A DNA stretch of 64,000 nt from the NCBI GenBank assembly GCA_945875635.1, contig CAMCLD010000001.1:1-64000 (forward strand), read 5' to 3'. The notes beneath the pieces were generated by a model. That model worked only from the letters and a program-made list of their open reading frames with translations, was not told the DNA's origin and did no database searches. The first letter of the stretch is position 1, and every line of letters begins with the position of its first letter. Both the position numbers and the translations under genes were made by a program. The DNA is from an uncultured Prevotella sp. (GTDB lineage: Bacteria > Bacteroidota > Bacteroidia > Bacteroidales > Bacteroidaceae). Shown piece after piece: positions 55,084 to 63,950 of this stretch.

Positions 55084-57720
55084 ATGAAGATATATAATAT
55101 TATTCTTAAAATGAACAGAACCCTCTCTGCAGCATTGCTGGCAATGTTTTGCACTATTGCTGGAGCACAGGAGAAGATTGTTTATCCTGAGATTAGCTAT
55201 GCTGGCTATCCACAATCGGTTACCATAGCAGGAATAAACGTCAGTGGAGTAGAGGGATATGACGACTATGTGCTTACAAGTGTATCAGGACTATCCGTAG
55301 GAACAAGGATAGACATTCCTGGTACAGACATTACCAATGCTGTAAAACGATATTGGAAACACGGACTCTTCTCCGACGTGTCAATTTCCGTTGATTCAAT
55401 AATAGGCGACCAGGCGTATCTTCATATCAAACTTGCCCTTCGCCCCAGGGTCTCCACTATAAATTATACAGGACTAAAGAAGTCGGAACGAGAAGACATG
55501 GACAAGAAACTTGGCATCATCAAAGGAGGTCAGATAACTCCTAATATGATAAGCCGTGCACAGATACTTGCCAAGAAATATTTTGAGGACAAGGGTTACA
55601 AGGACGCTGATATCCAGATTAGACAGCGTGACGATGTTGCCAATAAGAACCAGATAATCCTTGATATTGACGTTGACAAGAAAGAGAAGAAGAAAGTCCA
55701 TGAGATAATAATAGAAGGGAATGACCAGATAAGTGACAAGAAACTCAAGGGAAACATGTTCACTAAGGGCGCATTGTCCAAAACACATGAGGCTGGTAAG
55801 TTCTCTAATTTCTTCAAATCGAAAAAGTTCACTCCCGAACGCTGGAAGGAGGACAAGAAGAATCTTATAGAGAAATACAATGAATATGGATACAGGGATG
55901 CTATAATCTTAAAGGACAGTGTCTGGAATTATGATGACAAGCATGTAAACGTCTATCTCAAACTGGATGAGGGAAGGAAATACTATATAAGGAATATATC
56001 ATGGGTAGGCAACACCGTTTATAATACAGACTATCTCAGCCGCCTTCTCAACATGGAGAAAGGTGATGTTTACAATCAGAAATACCTTAATAAACGACTC
56101 TCTGAGGATGAGGATGCTGTAGGTAATGCGTATTGGAACAATGGTTACCTTTTCTACAATCTTCAGCCCACAGAGATAAATATTGTAGGTGACTCCATTG
56201 ACCTTGAGATGAGAATTACCGAGGGACAACAGGCACACATCAATAGGGTGAAGATAAACGGTAATGACAAACTTTACGAGAATGTGGTGAGAAGGGAATT
56301 GAGAACAAAGCCAGGCGACCTGTTCTCTAAAGATGCTTTGTCGCGCTCAGCGCGTGAGCTTGCCTCTATGGGACATTTCGACCCTGAGGCTGTCAATCCG
56401 GATGTTAAGCCAAACTATGAGGATGGCACCGTGGACATAAACTGGAATCTGGCACAGAAGTCGAACGACCAAGTTGAGCTTAGCCTTGGATGGGGACAGA
56501 CGGGAGTTATTCTCAGAGTTGGACTCAAACTCAATAATTTCTCAATGAGAAACCTCTTCGGAAAAGACAAGGAGCATCGTGGCATCATGCCAGTTGGTGA
56601 TGGAGAAGTCCTCTCTCTTGGTGCGCAGACCAATGGACGCTATTATCAATCGTATAATGTAAGCTATTCAACAAACTGGTTTGGAGGCAAACGTCCTATT
56701 CAGTTCTCTGTTGGAGGATATTATAGTAAATACACGTCCCTATCTGATAATTATTATAATCAGGGCGTTCTTAACAACTATTATAATTACCTTTACGGAT
56801 ACGGAAACAGCTATTACAACAACTATGAGAGCTATTACGATCCCGACAAGTACATACAGATGTATGGAGCAAGCATAGGATGGGGAAAGCGTCTGCGCTG
56901 GCCAGATGACTATTTCACCCTCTCGCTACAGATGGCGTACACACGCTATGAGATGAAGAACTGGCAGTATCTTATGATAACAAACGGTTCATCAAACAAC
57001 CTTAACTTCAGCGTTTCGCTGAACCGTACATCAACAGACAACCAGCTGTTCCCGCGTAGAGGTTCTGAATTCACGGCATCGCTTACCCTCACACCACCAT
57101 GGTCAAAATTCAGCAATAAGGATTACGCAAAACTTGCAAACGACCCCAAGTCAACAACATATCAGGATGAACTGCAGGAGAAATACCGCTGGGTTGAGTA
57201 TCACAAGTGGAAATTCCGTTCAAAGACATATACGGCTCTTACAGGCGGGCAGAAGTGTTTCGTGTTAATGACACGTGTGGAAATGGGTCTTCTGGGTTCA
57301 TACAACAAGAATCTTAAGTCGCCTTTCGAGACATATACAGTGGGAGGTGACGGTATGAGTGGATATTCCTATGGTTATTCAGAGGAGACTATTGCGTTGC
57401 GTGGTTACGACAATGGTGCTATTGGCTACAACAGCTATGCCTACGACCGTTTCTCACTTGAGTTGCGCTATCCGTTCCTTCTGGGCAACACTACAATTTA
57501 TGGACTCGCATTCACAGAGGCTGGTAATGCATGGTATGACACCAAGAAATTCAATCCTTTCGACATGAAGCGTTCGGCTGGTCTTGGCGTTAGAATATTC
57601 CTTCCTATGGTCGGTCTGATGGGTATTGACTGGGCTTATGGATTTGACAAGGTTCTTGATGGAAGTACCTATTCTAAGGGAGGAAGCCAATTCCACTTCA
57701 TTCTTGGACAGGAATTCTGA
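55084..57720 (+). CDS. bamA: Outer membrane protein assembly factor BamA
   Basis: Essential Omp85 protein that inserts beta-barrels into the outer membrane. The 878-residue product starts with a signal peptide (a second Met at MNRTLSAALLAMFCTIAGAQ is an alternative start). Five POTRA domains fill about residues 40-430, for example ISWVGNTVYNTDYLSRLLNMEKGDVYNQ near 305 and INRVKINGNDKLYENVVRREL near 385. The C-terminal barrel follows and ends QFHFILGQEF with the aromatic terminal residue. A Tyr/Asn-rich stretch (NYYNYLYGYGNSYYNNYESY, near residue 560-590) fits a surface loop. The gene lies 8 nt after uppS and overlaps the next annotated ORF by one base. Identification is secure. Confidence 0.96.
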   Translation: MKIYNIILKMNRTLSAALLAMFCTIAGAQEKIVYPEISYAGYPQSVTIAGINVSGVEGYDDYVLTSVSGLSVGTRIDIPGTDITNAVKRYWKHGLFSDVSISVDSIIGDQAYLHIKLALRPRVSTINYTGLKKSEREDMDKKLGIIKGGQITPNMISRAQILAKKYFEDKGYKDADIQIRQRDDVANKNQIILDIDVDKKEKKKVHEIIIEGNDQISDKKLKGNMFTKGALSKTHEAGKFSNFFKSKKFTPERWKEDKKNLIEKYNEYGYRDAIILKDSVWNYDDKHVNVYLKLDEGRKYYIRNISWVGNTVYNTDYLSRLLNMEKGDVYNQKYLNKRLSEDEDAVGNAYWNNGYLFYNLQPTEINIVGDSIDLEMRITEGQQAHINRVKINGNDKLYENVVRRELRTKPGDLFSKDALSRSARELASMGHFDPEAVNPDVKPNYEDGTVDINWNLAQKSNDQVELSLGWGQTGVILRVGLKLNNFSMRNLFGKDKEHRGIMPVGDGEVLSLGAQTNGRYYQSYNVSYSTNWFGGKRPIQFSVGGYYSKYTSLSDNYYNQGVLNNYYNYLYGYGNSYYNNYESYYDPDKYIQMYGASIGWGKRLRWPDDYFTLSLQMAYTRYEMKNWQYLMITNGSSNNLNFSVSLNRTSTDNQLFPRRGSEFTASLTLTPPWSKFSNKDYAKLANDPKSTTYQDELQEKYRWVEYHKWKFRSKTYTALTGGQKCFVLMTRVEMGLLGSYNKNLKSPFETYTVGGDGMSGYSYGYSEETIALRGYDNGAIGYNSYAYDRFSLELRYPFLLGNTTIYGLAFTEAGNAWYDTKKFNPFDMKRSAGLGVRIFLPMVGLMGIDWAYGFDKVLDGSTYSKGGSQFHFILGQEF

Positions 57721-57764
57721 TGTTAACTTCACCCCATAATGACAATATTAAATATAGTAACGAT

Positions 57765-58274
57765 ATGAGAAAGATAATAATGATGATTCTTGTCGCAATG
57801 GCGACAATGAGTGTCAGTGCACAGAAATTCGCACTTGTTGACATGGAGTTCATCCTGAAAAACGTACCTGCCTACGAGAGGGCAAATGAGCAACTCAATC
57901 AGGTGTCAAAAAAATGGCAGGCTGAAGTTGAGGCTCTCAATACTGAGGCTGGTACAATGTACAAGAACTATCAAAATGAAGTAGTATTCCTTTCCGAGGA
58001 ACAGAAAAAGAAACGTCAGGAGGAAATTATGAACAAGGAAAAAGCGGCTTCAGAATTAAAACGCAAGTATTTTGGTCCAGAGGGAGAGTTATACAAGAAA
58101 CGTGCCTCATTGATGACACCTATTCAGGACGAGATTTACAATGCAGTCAAAGATATTGCTGACCAGAGAGGCTATTCGCTTGTACTTGACCGTTCGTCAG
58201 ATGCTGGCATCATTTTTGGTTCACCTAAGATTGATATCAGCCTTGAAGTTCTTGTTAAATTAGGATATAATTAA
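57765..58274 (+). CDS. OmpH/Skp family periplasmic chaperone (copy 1)
   Basis: Skp-like chaperone that would guard unfolded outer-membrane proteins on the way to BamA. From the ATG at 57765 it is 169 residues with signal peptide MRKIIMMILVAMATMSVSAQ; the ORF track begins 15 codons earlier inside the bamA junction, which is unlikely. After the short strand KFALVDMEFILKNVP comes a long charged coiled-coil arm (about residues 40-120, WQAEVEALNTEAGTMYKNYQ and EEQKKKRQEEIMNKEK), then IQDEIYNAVKDIADQRGYSLVLDRSS, the conserved body strand. It is 44 nt after bamA and 25 nt before copy 2. Confidence 0.9.
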   Translation: MRKIIMMILVAMATMSVSAQKFALVDMEFILKNVPAYERANEQLNQVSKKWQAEVEALNTEAGTMYKNYQNEVVFLSEEQKKKRQEEIMNKEKAASELKRKYFGPEGELYKKRASLMTPIQDEIYNAVKDIADQRGYSLVLDRSSDAGIIFGSPKIDISLEVLVKLGYN

Positions 58275-58299
58275 TCAACAAATAAATAATAAAAGAAAA

Positions 58300-58803
58300 A
58301 TGAAAAAACTATTTTTGTTAGTAATGCTGTGCGCCCCAATGACATTGATGGCGCAGAAATTTGGTCATCTTGACTCACAGGCTCTTATCCAGTCATTGCC
58401 GGAGGCAATAAAAGTACAGAGCGAACTTGAGGCACAGGGAAAAATCTATGAGAATGCCCTCAAGGAGATGCAAGACGAGTTGCAGAAGAAAGCTGATGAC
58501 TACGACAAGCAGAAAAGCACCATGAACGACACCAAGAAGGCTGAGACAGAGAACCAGTTGCAGGAGATGTATACAAAGATACAGCAGACAGCACAGGACA
58601 ATCAGCAGGCATTCAACAAGATGCAGCAGGAGAAGCTTGGTCCTATCCTTCAAAAGGTGCGCAATGCCATAGAGACTGTCGCAAAGAATGGTGGCTATGT
58701 ATATGTTATGGAGAAGGCAGCTGGCCAGCCATTGTATGTCAATGAGACACTTAGCAAAGACATAACTGCTGAGGTGAAGGCTCAGCTTAGTAAAATTAAA
58801 TAA
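58300..58803 (+). CDS. OmpH/Skp family periplasmic chaperone (copy 2)
   Basis: Second Skp-like chaperone. The 167-residue protein has signal peptide MKKLFLLVMLCAPMTLMAQ and the body peptide KFGHLDSQALIQSLPEA. A long Gln/Lys/Glu-rich coiled-coil arm follows (EMQDELQKKADDYDKQKSTM through IQQTAQDNQQAFNKMQQEK), ending with VAKNGGYVYVMEKAAG. It lies in tandem between copies 1 and 3, with spacers of 25 and 8 nt. The arm is similar in length to copy 1 but richer in Gln, so the copies have diverged. It probably acts with BamA encoded just upstream. Trimeric jellyfish-like assembly is inferred from the family. Confidence 0.9.
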   Translation: MKKLFLLVMLCAPMTLMAQKFGHLDSQALIQSLPEAIKVQSELEAQGKIYENALKEMQDELQKKADDYDKQKSTMNDTKKAETENQLQEMYTKIQQTAQDNQQAFNKMQQEKLGPILQKVRNAIETVAKNGGYVYVMEKAAGQPLYVNETLSKDITAEVKAQLSKIK

Positions 58804-58811
58804 TCGTACTG

Positions 58812-59345
58812 ATGATGATTTCAAGACTTCACATAAAGGAGGTGGGAAGGAGGCTGTTGCCTCTTTTCTTCCTCTTTCTTGTCTCTTCTCAGCTCTCAGC
58901 CCAACAGTATGCTTGCTTTAGCTATCAGAAGGTGTTAACGTCAATGCCAGACTATCATGCTGCAATGGATAAAGTCAAGGACATGCGCTCTCAGTATGAG
59001 GCTGAGACAAAACGGATGGAAAGCGATTTCAATTCCAAATATGAGGATTTCTTGGAAGTACAGTCAACCCTTGATACAACAATACGCAGCAAACGTCAGC
59101 TTGAACTTCAGGAACTTATAGCTAAGGGAGATGATTTTCGAAATAAGGCTTCCAGACTTCTTGCTGATAAGGAGAAGGAGTTGATTGCACATGTCAGGGA
59201 AAGACTTCAGCAGATTATTGCCCAGTTGTCTCATGACAACGGATATGCTTTTGTCCTGAATACAGATGATAATGCTGTTCCTTTCGCAGATGCGACACTT
59301 TGTCCTGATATCACTTCTTTGTTGATAGATAAAGTGGCATTTTAA
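58812..59345 (+). CDS. OmpH/Skp family periplasmic chaperone (copy 3, divergent)
   Basis: Third, more divergent Skp-like protein of 177 residues. The signal peptide is preceded by a longer basic segment (ISRLHIKEVGRRLLPLFFLFLVSSQLSAQ), so export is likely but the start is less certain. The body and arm are recognisable: YACFSYQKVLTSMPDYHAAM, the charged arm MRSQYEAETKRMESDFNSKY, and LSHDNGYAFVLNTDDNAVPF near the end, which matches the conserved body strand. It starts 8 nt after copy 2 and is followed 34 nt later by murI. Divergence in sequence suggests a changed client range or relaxed constraint. Confidence 0.85.
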   Translation: MMISRLHIKEVGRRLLPLFFLFLVSSQLSAQQYACFSYQKVLTSMPDYHAAMDKVKDMRSQYEAETKRMESDFNSKYEDFLEVQSTLDTTIRSKRQLELQELIAKGDDFRNKASRLLADKEKELIAHVRERLQQIIAQLSHDNGYAFVLNTDDNAVPFADATLCPDITSLLIDKVAF

Positions 59346-59379
59346 TGTTTGTAGTGATTGCAGTTTTTATAGTATAGAT

Positions 59380-60216
59380 ATGTTTAGTCAACAACCAGGT
59401 TCAATAGGAATATTTGACTCAGGCTATGGGGGACTTACCATCCTTCATGGCATAAGGCAGCTCTTGCCACAATATGACTATATATATCTTGGTGATAATG
59501 CACGTGCGCCATACGGTTCACGTTCATTTGAGGTTGTGTATCAGTTTACGCGTCAGGCGGTGCTTAAATTATTTGAGCGCGGTTGCCATTTGGTCATACT
59601 CGGTTGTAATACTGCGTCTGCCAAGGCTTTGCGAAGCATACAGGAAAGAATCTTGCCAGAGATAGCTCCTGAGAGACGTGTCCTCGGCATTATACGTCCC
59701 ACGGTGGAAGCTCTTGGAAACATAACCAAGACCCGTCATGTTGGAGTACTTGCCACGGAAGGAACTATCAAAAGCGATAGCTATAGCCTTGAGGTGGCAA
59801 AATTCTATCCAGATATTAAAGTAAGTGGAGTTGCATGTCCTTTATGGGCAGCTATTGTGGAGGCAAACGAGGCAGACAGTCCTGGAGCCGACTATTTTGT
59901 GAAACGTCGTATAGACCAGCTAATGCTTAAGGATTCCCTTATTGATACTATAATCCTCGGATGTACTCATTATCCCTTGCTTATGAACAGCATAGTGCGT
60001 AATGTTCCAGATGGTGTCCGCATAGTGCCACAGGGACAGTATGTAGCTGACAGCCTGAAAGATTATCTTCAACGTCATACAGAAATAGACTCCATGTGTA
60101 CCAAAAGGGGCAAATGTCAGTACCTTACCACTGAGAGTGAGGAACGTTTTCGTGAATCAGCACGTATCTTCTTGCATGAGGATGTTGATGTAACCCATGT
60201 GAATCTTGAAGGATAA
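59380..60216 (+). CDS. murI: Glutamate racemase
   Basis: Cofactor-independent racemase that supplies D-glutamate for peptidoglycan. The 278-residue protein has both catalytic cysteines: GCNTASAKAL (near residue 73) and GCTHYPLL (near residue 184). The glycine-rich substrate start IGIFDSGYGGLTIL is near residue 8 and YLGDNARAPYGSRS near 35. YLGDNARAPYG and the ATEGTIKSDSY segment are family typical. The C-terminus (about residues 225-278) is a short helical extension. It is the last gene of the envelope block bamA-ompH-ompH-ompH-murI, 34 nt after copy 3. It converges on the FtsX-type gene with 14 nt between them. Identification is secure. Confidence 0.95.
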   Translation: MFSQQPGSIGIFDSGYGGLTILHGIRQLLPQYDYIYLGDNARAPYGSRSFEVVYQFTRQAVLKLFERGCHLVILGCNTASAKALRSIQERILPEIAPERRVLGIIRPTVEALGNITKTRHVGVLATEGTIKSDSYSLEVAKFYPDIKVSGVACPLWAAIVEANEADSPGADYFVKRRIDQLMLKDSLIDTIILGCTHYPLLMNSIVRNVPDGVRIVPQGQYVADSLKDYLQRHTEIDSMCTKRGKCQYLTTESEERFRESARIFLHEDVDVTHVNLEG

Positions 60217-60230
60217 CATCTCCTTCCCAG

Positions 60231-61469
60231 TCAGTCTGTGTTTCCCATGATGTTCCTGCATATATGCTTTACAGGCAGATATGCAGCTATCCATCCTGTA
60301 ATGATGACAGTAACAAATACGAGTAGAATATCTGAAGGATGGACGCTGATAGGATATGCGTTGATGATGAATGAGCCTTCAGAATTTCCCAGTCTTACAA
60401 TGCCGTATGTCTGCTGTAGATAGCATAGCAGAAGACCTATTGCAATACCTGCTATGGCACCAATTGCAGATATGAGCCTTGCCTCCATGAGGAATATTCC
60501 TGCTGTCTGTTCCCTTGATGCTCCGAGAGCCGTGAGTGTGGCGATGTCATTCTTTTTGTCTATCATAAGCATGGCAACGGAACCAATGATGTTTATGCAA
60601 GCCACAAGTAGTATGAATGTGAGGAATGCGTATGCAAATAGTTTCTCTATCTGCATGATGGAGAATGTATCAGCCTGTTGTTCATAGCGGTCCATAATTT
60701 TGTATGAAGATCCGAGTATGCTTTTTATTTCTTCCTTGACATCCTCTATGTTGGCTCCTGCTTTCAGCCTAAGCTCCAAGGACGTCATTTCTCCCTGCCT
60801 GTTGAAGAGACTGCGTGCAAAGCTTATTGATGTGATGATGTAGGATTTGTCATACTTTGCCTGTCTGACCTGAAATACCACTCCTGGTGAAAGCAGTGAG
60901 TCTGTAACGAATGCCGTTACAGGATTGGCAATGTCAGGTTGACCATCCCTGTTGGGTGTGTATATGTATAGATAGTCATCCCATCTTGCTCCGGTACCCA
61001 GTTGTTGTGCCAGCCTTATGCCAATGATGCCGTATTGTAGGTTTGCGGCATGTAACTGATAGGAGCCGTCGCCATATAGAATTCCTCCAATGCTTGTCAG
61101 TTCTTCAAAACTGTCATCAACCCCTTTTACGGTAACCATAGCTTGTTTCCCATGATAGATGGCGAGTGCTTGTTCTTCAACGCATTCCGTTGCAACTTCC
61201 ACTTCTGGCAGCTGTTTTACCTTCATTATTGCCGGATTGTCAGATGCTATGGTCTTACCCTTGACAGAAGTTATTTTTAACTGTGGGTCAAAAGATGTGA
61301 AAAGGGTTGCCACAAGGTCGGAAAAGCCATTGAAGCCACTCATCACCACAACCATTGCAGTTGTGGCGACGGCAACACCAATGACCGATACCATACTTAT
61401 GATATTAATGGCATGAGTGCTTTTTTTTGATAACAGGTAGCGTCGCGCTATATAGAACGGAAATTTCAT
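60231..61469 (-). CDS. FtsX/LolC-E type ABC transporter permease
   Basis: Inner-membrane permease of the FtsX (MacB/LolCE) superfamily. LolC/E-type proteins extract lipoproteins for transfer to the outer membrane. The 412-residue protein has the classical plan: one N-terminal helix (INIISMVSVIGVAVATTAMVVVMSG), a large periplasmic MacB-like domain (about 45-265), and three C-terminal helices, FLTFILLVACINIIGSVAMLM, ISAIGAIAGIAIGLLLCYL and ILLVFVTVIITGWIAAYLP. TALGASREQTAGIFLMEARLI is the coupling-helix region typical of LolC/E. No ATPase gene (LolD) is adjacent. It follows rbfA by 38 nt as the last gene of a minus-strand run from aroQ. LolE-type function is inferred. Confidence 0.85.
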   Translation of the reverse strand: MKFPFYIARRYLLSKKSTHAINIISMVSVIGVAVATTAMVVVMSGFNGFSDLVATLFTSFDPQLKITSVKGKTIASDNPAIMKVKQLPEVEVATECVEEQALAIYHGKQAMVTVKGVDDSFEELTSIGGILYGDGSYQLHAANLQYGIIGIRLAQQLGTGARWDDYLYIYTPNRDGQPDIANPVTAFVTDSLLSPGVVFQVRQAKYDKSYIITSISFARSLFNRQGEMTSLELRLKAGANIEDVKEEIKSILGSSYKIMDRYEQQADTFSIMQIEKLFAYAFLTFILLVACINIIGSVAMLMIDKKNDIATLTALGASREQTAGIFLMEARLISAIGAIAGIAIGLLLCYLQQTYGIVRLGNSEGSFIINAYPISVHPSDILLVFVTVIITGWIAAYLPVKHICRNIMGNTD

Positions 61470-61507
61470 CTGTGGAAGAATAGGTTAGAGTTTCAACCAG
61501 TTGAATA

Positions 61508-61843
61508 TTATTTCTTCAGCAGTTCGTCAATCCTTTCGATATAGTCGAGAGAGTCATCAATGAAAAATCTCAGTTCCGGTATTATCCTCACTTGGTTGCG
61601 TATTCGTTTTCCAAGTTCATATCTTACAGATTTCTCATTGGCATTGATGTTTCGTAGCAGTTCCTCTCCTTTGTTAGAAGGGAATATGCTGAGATGGGCT
61701 GTACATATACTGAGGTCAGGAGATACTTTAACTCTTGTAACGCTAACCATTACACCACGCATCATGCGTGTCTGACTTTGGAATATCTCTGCAAGTTCCT
61801 TCTGTAGGAGCCTTGCAATCTTGTTCTGTCTTGTTTCCTGCAT
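61508..61843 (-). CDS. rbfA: 30S ribosome-binding factor A
   Basis: Small KH-type assembly factor that binds the 16S 5' region during late 30S maturation and cold adaptation. The 111-residue product is typical in length. It begins METRQ-like (MQETRQNKIARLLQKELAEIFQSQ), and carries VSVTRVKVSPDLSICTAHLSIFP near residue 32 and the C-terminal helix NQVRIIPELRFFIDDSLDYIERIDELLKK, where the family has a conserved ELxFxxD pattern. It lies between the O-methyltransferase (30 nt upstream) and the FtsX-type permease (38 nt downstream). Identification is firm. Confidence 0.94.
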   Translation of the reverse strand: MQETRQNKIARLLQKELAEIFQSQTRMMRGVMVSVTRVKVSPDLSICTAHLSIFPSNKGEELLRNINANEKSVRYELGKRIRNQVRIIPELRFFIDDSLDYIERIDELLKK

Positions 61844-61873
61844 AATTGTTGATAATTACTTACGTGTCAAGTA

Positions 61874-62560
61874 TCAGTTCTTGACTCTTATTATACTAAG
61901 TCCGTCCCTAATGGGAAGTATTACGGCCTCCACTCTTTCGTCATGTGCTATGAAACGGTTGAATTTTGCTATGCCTTGTGTCTGTGGGTCTCTGTCGTAG
62001 GCATGGTCAGTTACATGTCCGTCCCATAGGGTATTGTCAGCAAGGATGAATCCCCCTTTCCTTATAATTGGCAGAAGAGCCTCGAAATGTTCCTGATATT
62101 TTCTCTTGTCCCCGTCAATGAATGCCATGTCGAATGTTATTCCGAGATGTTGTGCCATTATGGTACCGTCCCCTATGATGAAATTTATTCTGTCTGCTAC
62201 GGGCGAGTTCTCTATCCAGTGGCGTGTGAAAGGTTCCAGTTCGTCATTTATTTCGTAAGTCCAGACCTTGGCTCCCGGTTTCAATCCCTCTGCCATTGAA
62301 ATGGCAGAATATCCACTGAAGGTTCCTATTTCTAAAATGTTGTCAGGGTTTATCATCCTTACAATCATTTTGAGTATGCGTCCTTGCAGATGTCCACTTG
62401 CCATTCTGCCGTGAAGAAGTCTGATGTTGGTCTCTCTCCATAGTCGGTATAGATAGTCACCTTCAGGTTCTATATTGTCGAGAATGTATGATGGCATGTC
62501 TCCTCCATACCTGCTCTGTTGCTTGCTGCCAGGAATGTTCCAAGGTTTTGCGTTTCCCAT
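61874..62560 (-). CDS. Class I SAM-dependent O-methyltransferase
   Basis: Cytoplasmic methyltransferase of the caffeoyl-CoA/catechol O-methyltransferase type; the natural substrate is unknown. The 228-residue protein has the SAM-binding motif NILEIGTFSGYSAISMAEGL near residue 72, the acidic ribose-binding stretch KVWTYEINDEL near 98, and the metal/catalytic segment MAFIDGDKRKYQEHFEALLP near 145 followed by GGFILADNTLWDGHV. The Asp/Asn metal ligands expected of the family are present. It lies 6 nt after aroQ and 30 nt before rbfA, a tight run that suggests cotranscription without implying a pathway. The family is firm. Confidence 0.9.
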   Translation of the reverse strand: MGNAKPWNIPGSKQQSRYGGDMPSYILDNIEPEGDYLYRLWRETNIRLLHGRMASGHLQGRILKMIVRMINPDNILEIGTFSGYSAISMAEGLKPGAKVWTYEINDELEPFTRHWIENSPVADRINFIIGDGTIMAQHLGITFDMAFIDGDKRKYQEHFEALLPIIRKGGFILADNTLWDGHVTDHAYDRDPQTQGIAKFNRFIAHDERVEAVILPIRDGLSIIRVKN

Positions 62561-62566
62561 GCTGAG

Positions 62567-62989
62567 TTATTTCAGTCTTGTTAAAGCCTCAACTGCAAGT
62601 CTGTAGCTGTCAAGCCCGAATCCGGCAATGACGCCCTTGCATCCAGCACTAATCATTGAATGGTTGCGGAATTCTTCCCTTGCATGCACATTTGATATAT
62701 GCACTTCTATGACAGGTGTGGTGATAGATTTTATGCAGTCAAGCAGGGCTATGGATGTATGGGTGTAAGCTCCTGCGTTGAAGACGATGCCATCGTATGT
62801 GAATCCTGTCTCCTGCATGATGTTTATAAGTTCTCCTTCCACATTACTCTGTCTGTACTCAATATCGATGTGGGGATATGCAGTACGTAGTCTTTCCATG
62901 CATGTCTCCATGTTTTCGGAACCATATATCCCTGGCTCCCTCTTCCCCAAAAGATTCAGGTTGGGACCATTTAATATCAATATTTTCAT
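62567..62989 (-). CDS. aroQ: Type II 3-dehydroquinate dehydratase
   Basis: Shikimate-pathway enzyme that dehydrates 3-dehydroquinate. The 140-residue product has the type II signature ILNGPNLNLLGKREPGIYG at the N-terminus (catalytic Arg and Tyr), FNAGAYTHTSIALLDCI near residue 73 (Asn and His), and VIEVHISNVHAREEFRNHS near 97. CKGVIAGFGLDSYRLAVEAL ends the protein. Length matches the dodecameric type II family. Its promoter faces that of xerD in a palindromic overlap. It leads a minus-strand run with the O-methyltransferase, rbfA and the FtsX permease. Identification is secure. Confidence 0.96.
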   Translation of the reverse strand: MKILILNGPNLNLLGKREPGIYGSENMETCMERLRTAYPHIDIEYRQSNVEGELINIMQETGFTYDGIVFNAGAYTHTSIALLDCIKSITTPVIEVHISNVHAREEFRNHSMISAGCKGVIAGFGLDSYRLAVEALTRLK

Positions 62990-63009
62990 TACTTATTGGA
63001 AATAATTTG

Positions 63010-63053
63010 TACTTTTGTGTGCAAAAGTAAGAAAATTAATGGAAACAGACAAA
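63010..63053. promoter_or_regulatory. Overlapping face-to-face promoters of aroQ and xerD
   Basis: TACTTTTG (63010-63017, + strand), TGTG, CAAAAGTA (63022-63029, minus-strand TACTTTTG) form a perfect 8-4-8 palindrome containing two opposed -7 boxes. The minus-strand box has TTTG 20 nt upstream (63053-63050), inside xerD. The two transcripts would overlap by about ten bases. Confidence 0.7.
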
Positions 63054-63950
63054 AAAAAGCGAGTCAATATAGGATATCTATTTCAGAGATATCTGAGACT
63101 GGAGCGTGGTTACTCGCAGAATACGATAGATGCATACATGCGTGACATATCGAAATTGTCGGAATTCCTGCATGGTAATGGAATGGAAGTGCTCGAAGCC
63201 CGTCTTTCTGATTTGGAGTCTTTCTCTGAATGGGTGGCTAAAAGTGGTGTAGGGCAAAGGTCACATGCGAGAATCCTAAGTGGTGTACGCTCACTATACC
63301 ATTTCCTTGTAGTAGATGGTTTCCTTGAGGAAGACCCTTCAGAACTGTTGGAATCACCTTCTCAGCCCCGACATCTGCCGGAGGTGCTTTCCGTGGAAGA
63401 GGTTGACCGATTGATAGATAGTATAGACCTTGACAAATGGGAGGGTCAGCGCAACAGAGCCATTATTGAGGTTCTCTTCTCGTGTGGATTGCGCGTATCG
63501 GAATTAGTGACTCTTAGGATATCGTGTCTTTACAGAGAGGAACGCTATCTGCGTGTTTTGGGCAAGGGAGGCAAAGAACGTCTTGTTCCTATTTCACAGC
63601 GTGCCATAGACGAGATAGACAGCTGGTTCGTCCAACGTGATGCCATGGTGGTGAAACCGGGGGAGGAAGACTTTGTATTTCTTAATCGTCGTGGGTCTCA
63701 CCTTACAAGGACAATGGTTCTTATAATGATAAAGAAATATGCCGCAATGGCTGGTCTCAAGAAGACAATTTCCCCACATACCCTTCGCCATTCCTTTGCT
63801 ACGGTAATGCTCGAGGGAGGTGCAGACCTTAGAGTCATACAGGAAATGCTGGGACATGAGGATATTTCCACCACAGAAATCTATACACACATTGATACCT
63901 CCATGCTTAGAGAGGAGATTTTAAAACATCACCCGAGGAATAAGGCATGA
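63039..63950 (+). CDS. xerD: Site-specific tyrosine recombinase XerD
   Basis: Chromosome-dimer resolution recombinase that acts at dif, usually with XerC and FtsK. From the ATG at 63039 (METDKKKR) the protein is 303 residues; the ORF track begins eight codons earlier in the promoter palindrome. The N-terminal SAM-like core-binding domain has YLRLERGYSQNTIDAYMRDI near residue 15. Catalytic residues are visible: Arg in LFSCGLRVSELV, Lys in VLGKGGKERLVP, HxxR in SPHTLRHSFATV, His in LGHEDISTTE and the nucleophile Tyr in EIYTHID. The closer match to XerD than XerC is an impression from the whole pattern. Identification as a Xer recombinase is secure. Confidence 0.94.
   Translation: METDKKKRVNIGYLFQRYLRLERGYSQNTIDAYMRDISKLSEFLHGNGMEVLEARLSDLESFSEWVAKSGVGQRSHARILSGVRSLYHFLVVDGFLEEDPSELLESPSQPRHLPEVLSVEEVDRLIDSIDLDKWEGQRNRAIIEVLFSCGLRVSELVTLRISCLYREERYLRVLGKGGKERLVPISQRAIDEIDSWFVQRDAMVVKPGEEDFVFLNRRGSHLTRTMVLIMIKKYAAMAGLKKTISPHTLRHSFATVMLEGGADLRVIQEMLGHEDISTTEIYTHIDTSMLREEILKHHPRNKA

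Noticed and set aside
61847-61855. TGTTGATAA at the rbfA start as a DnaA box
   Set aside because: A single isolated variant site without partners is expected by chance.
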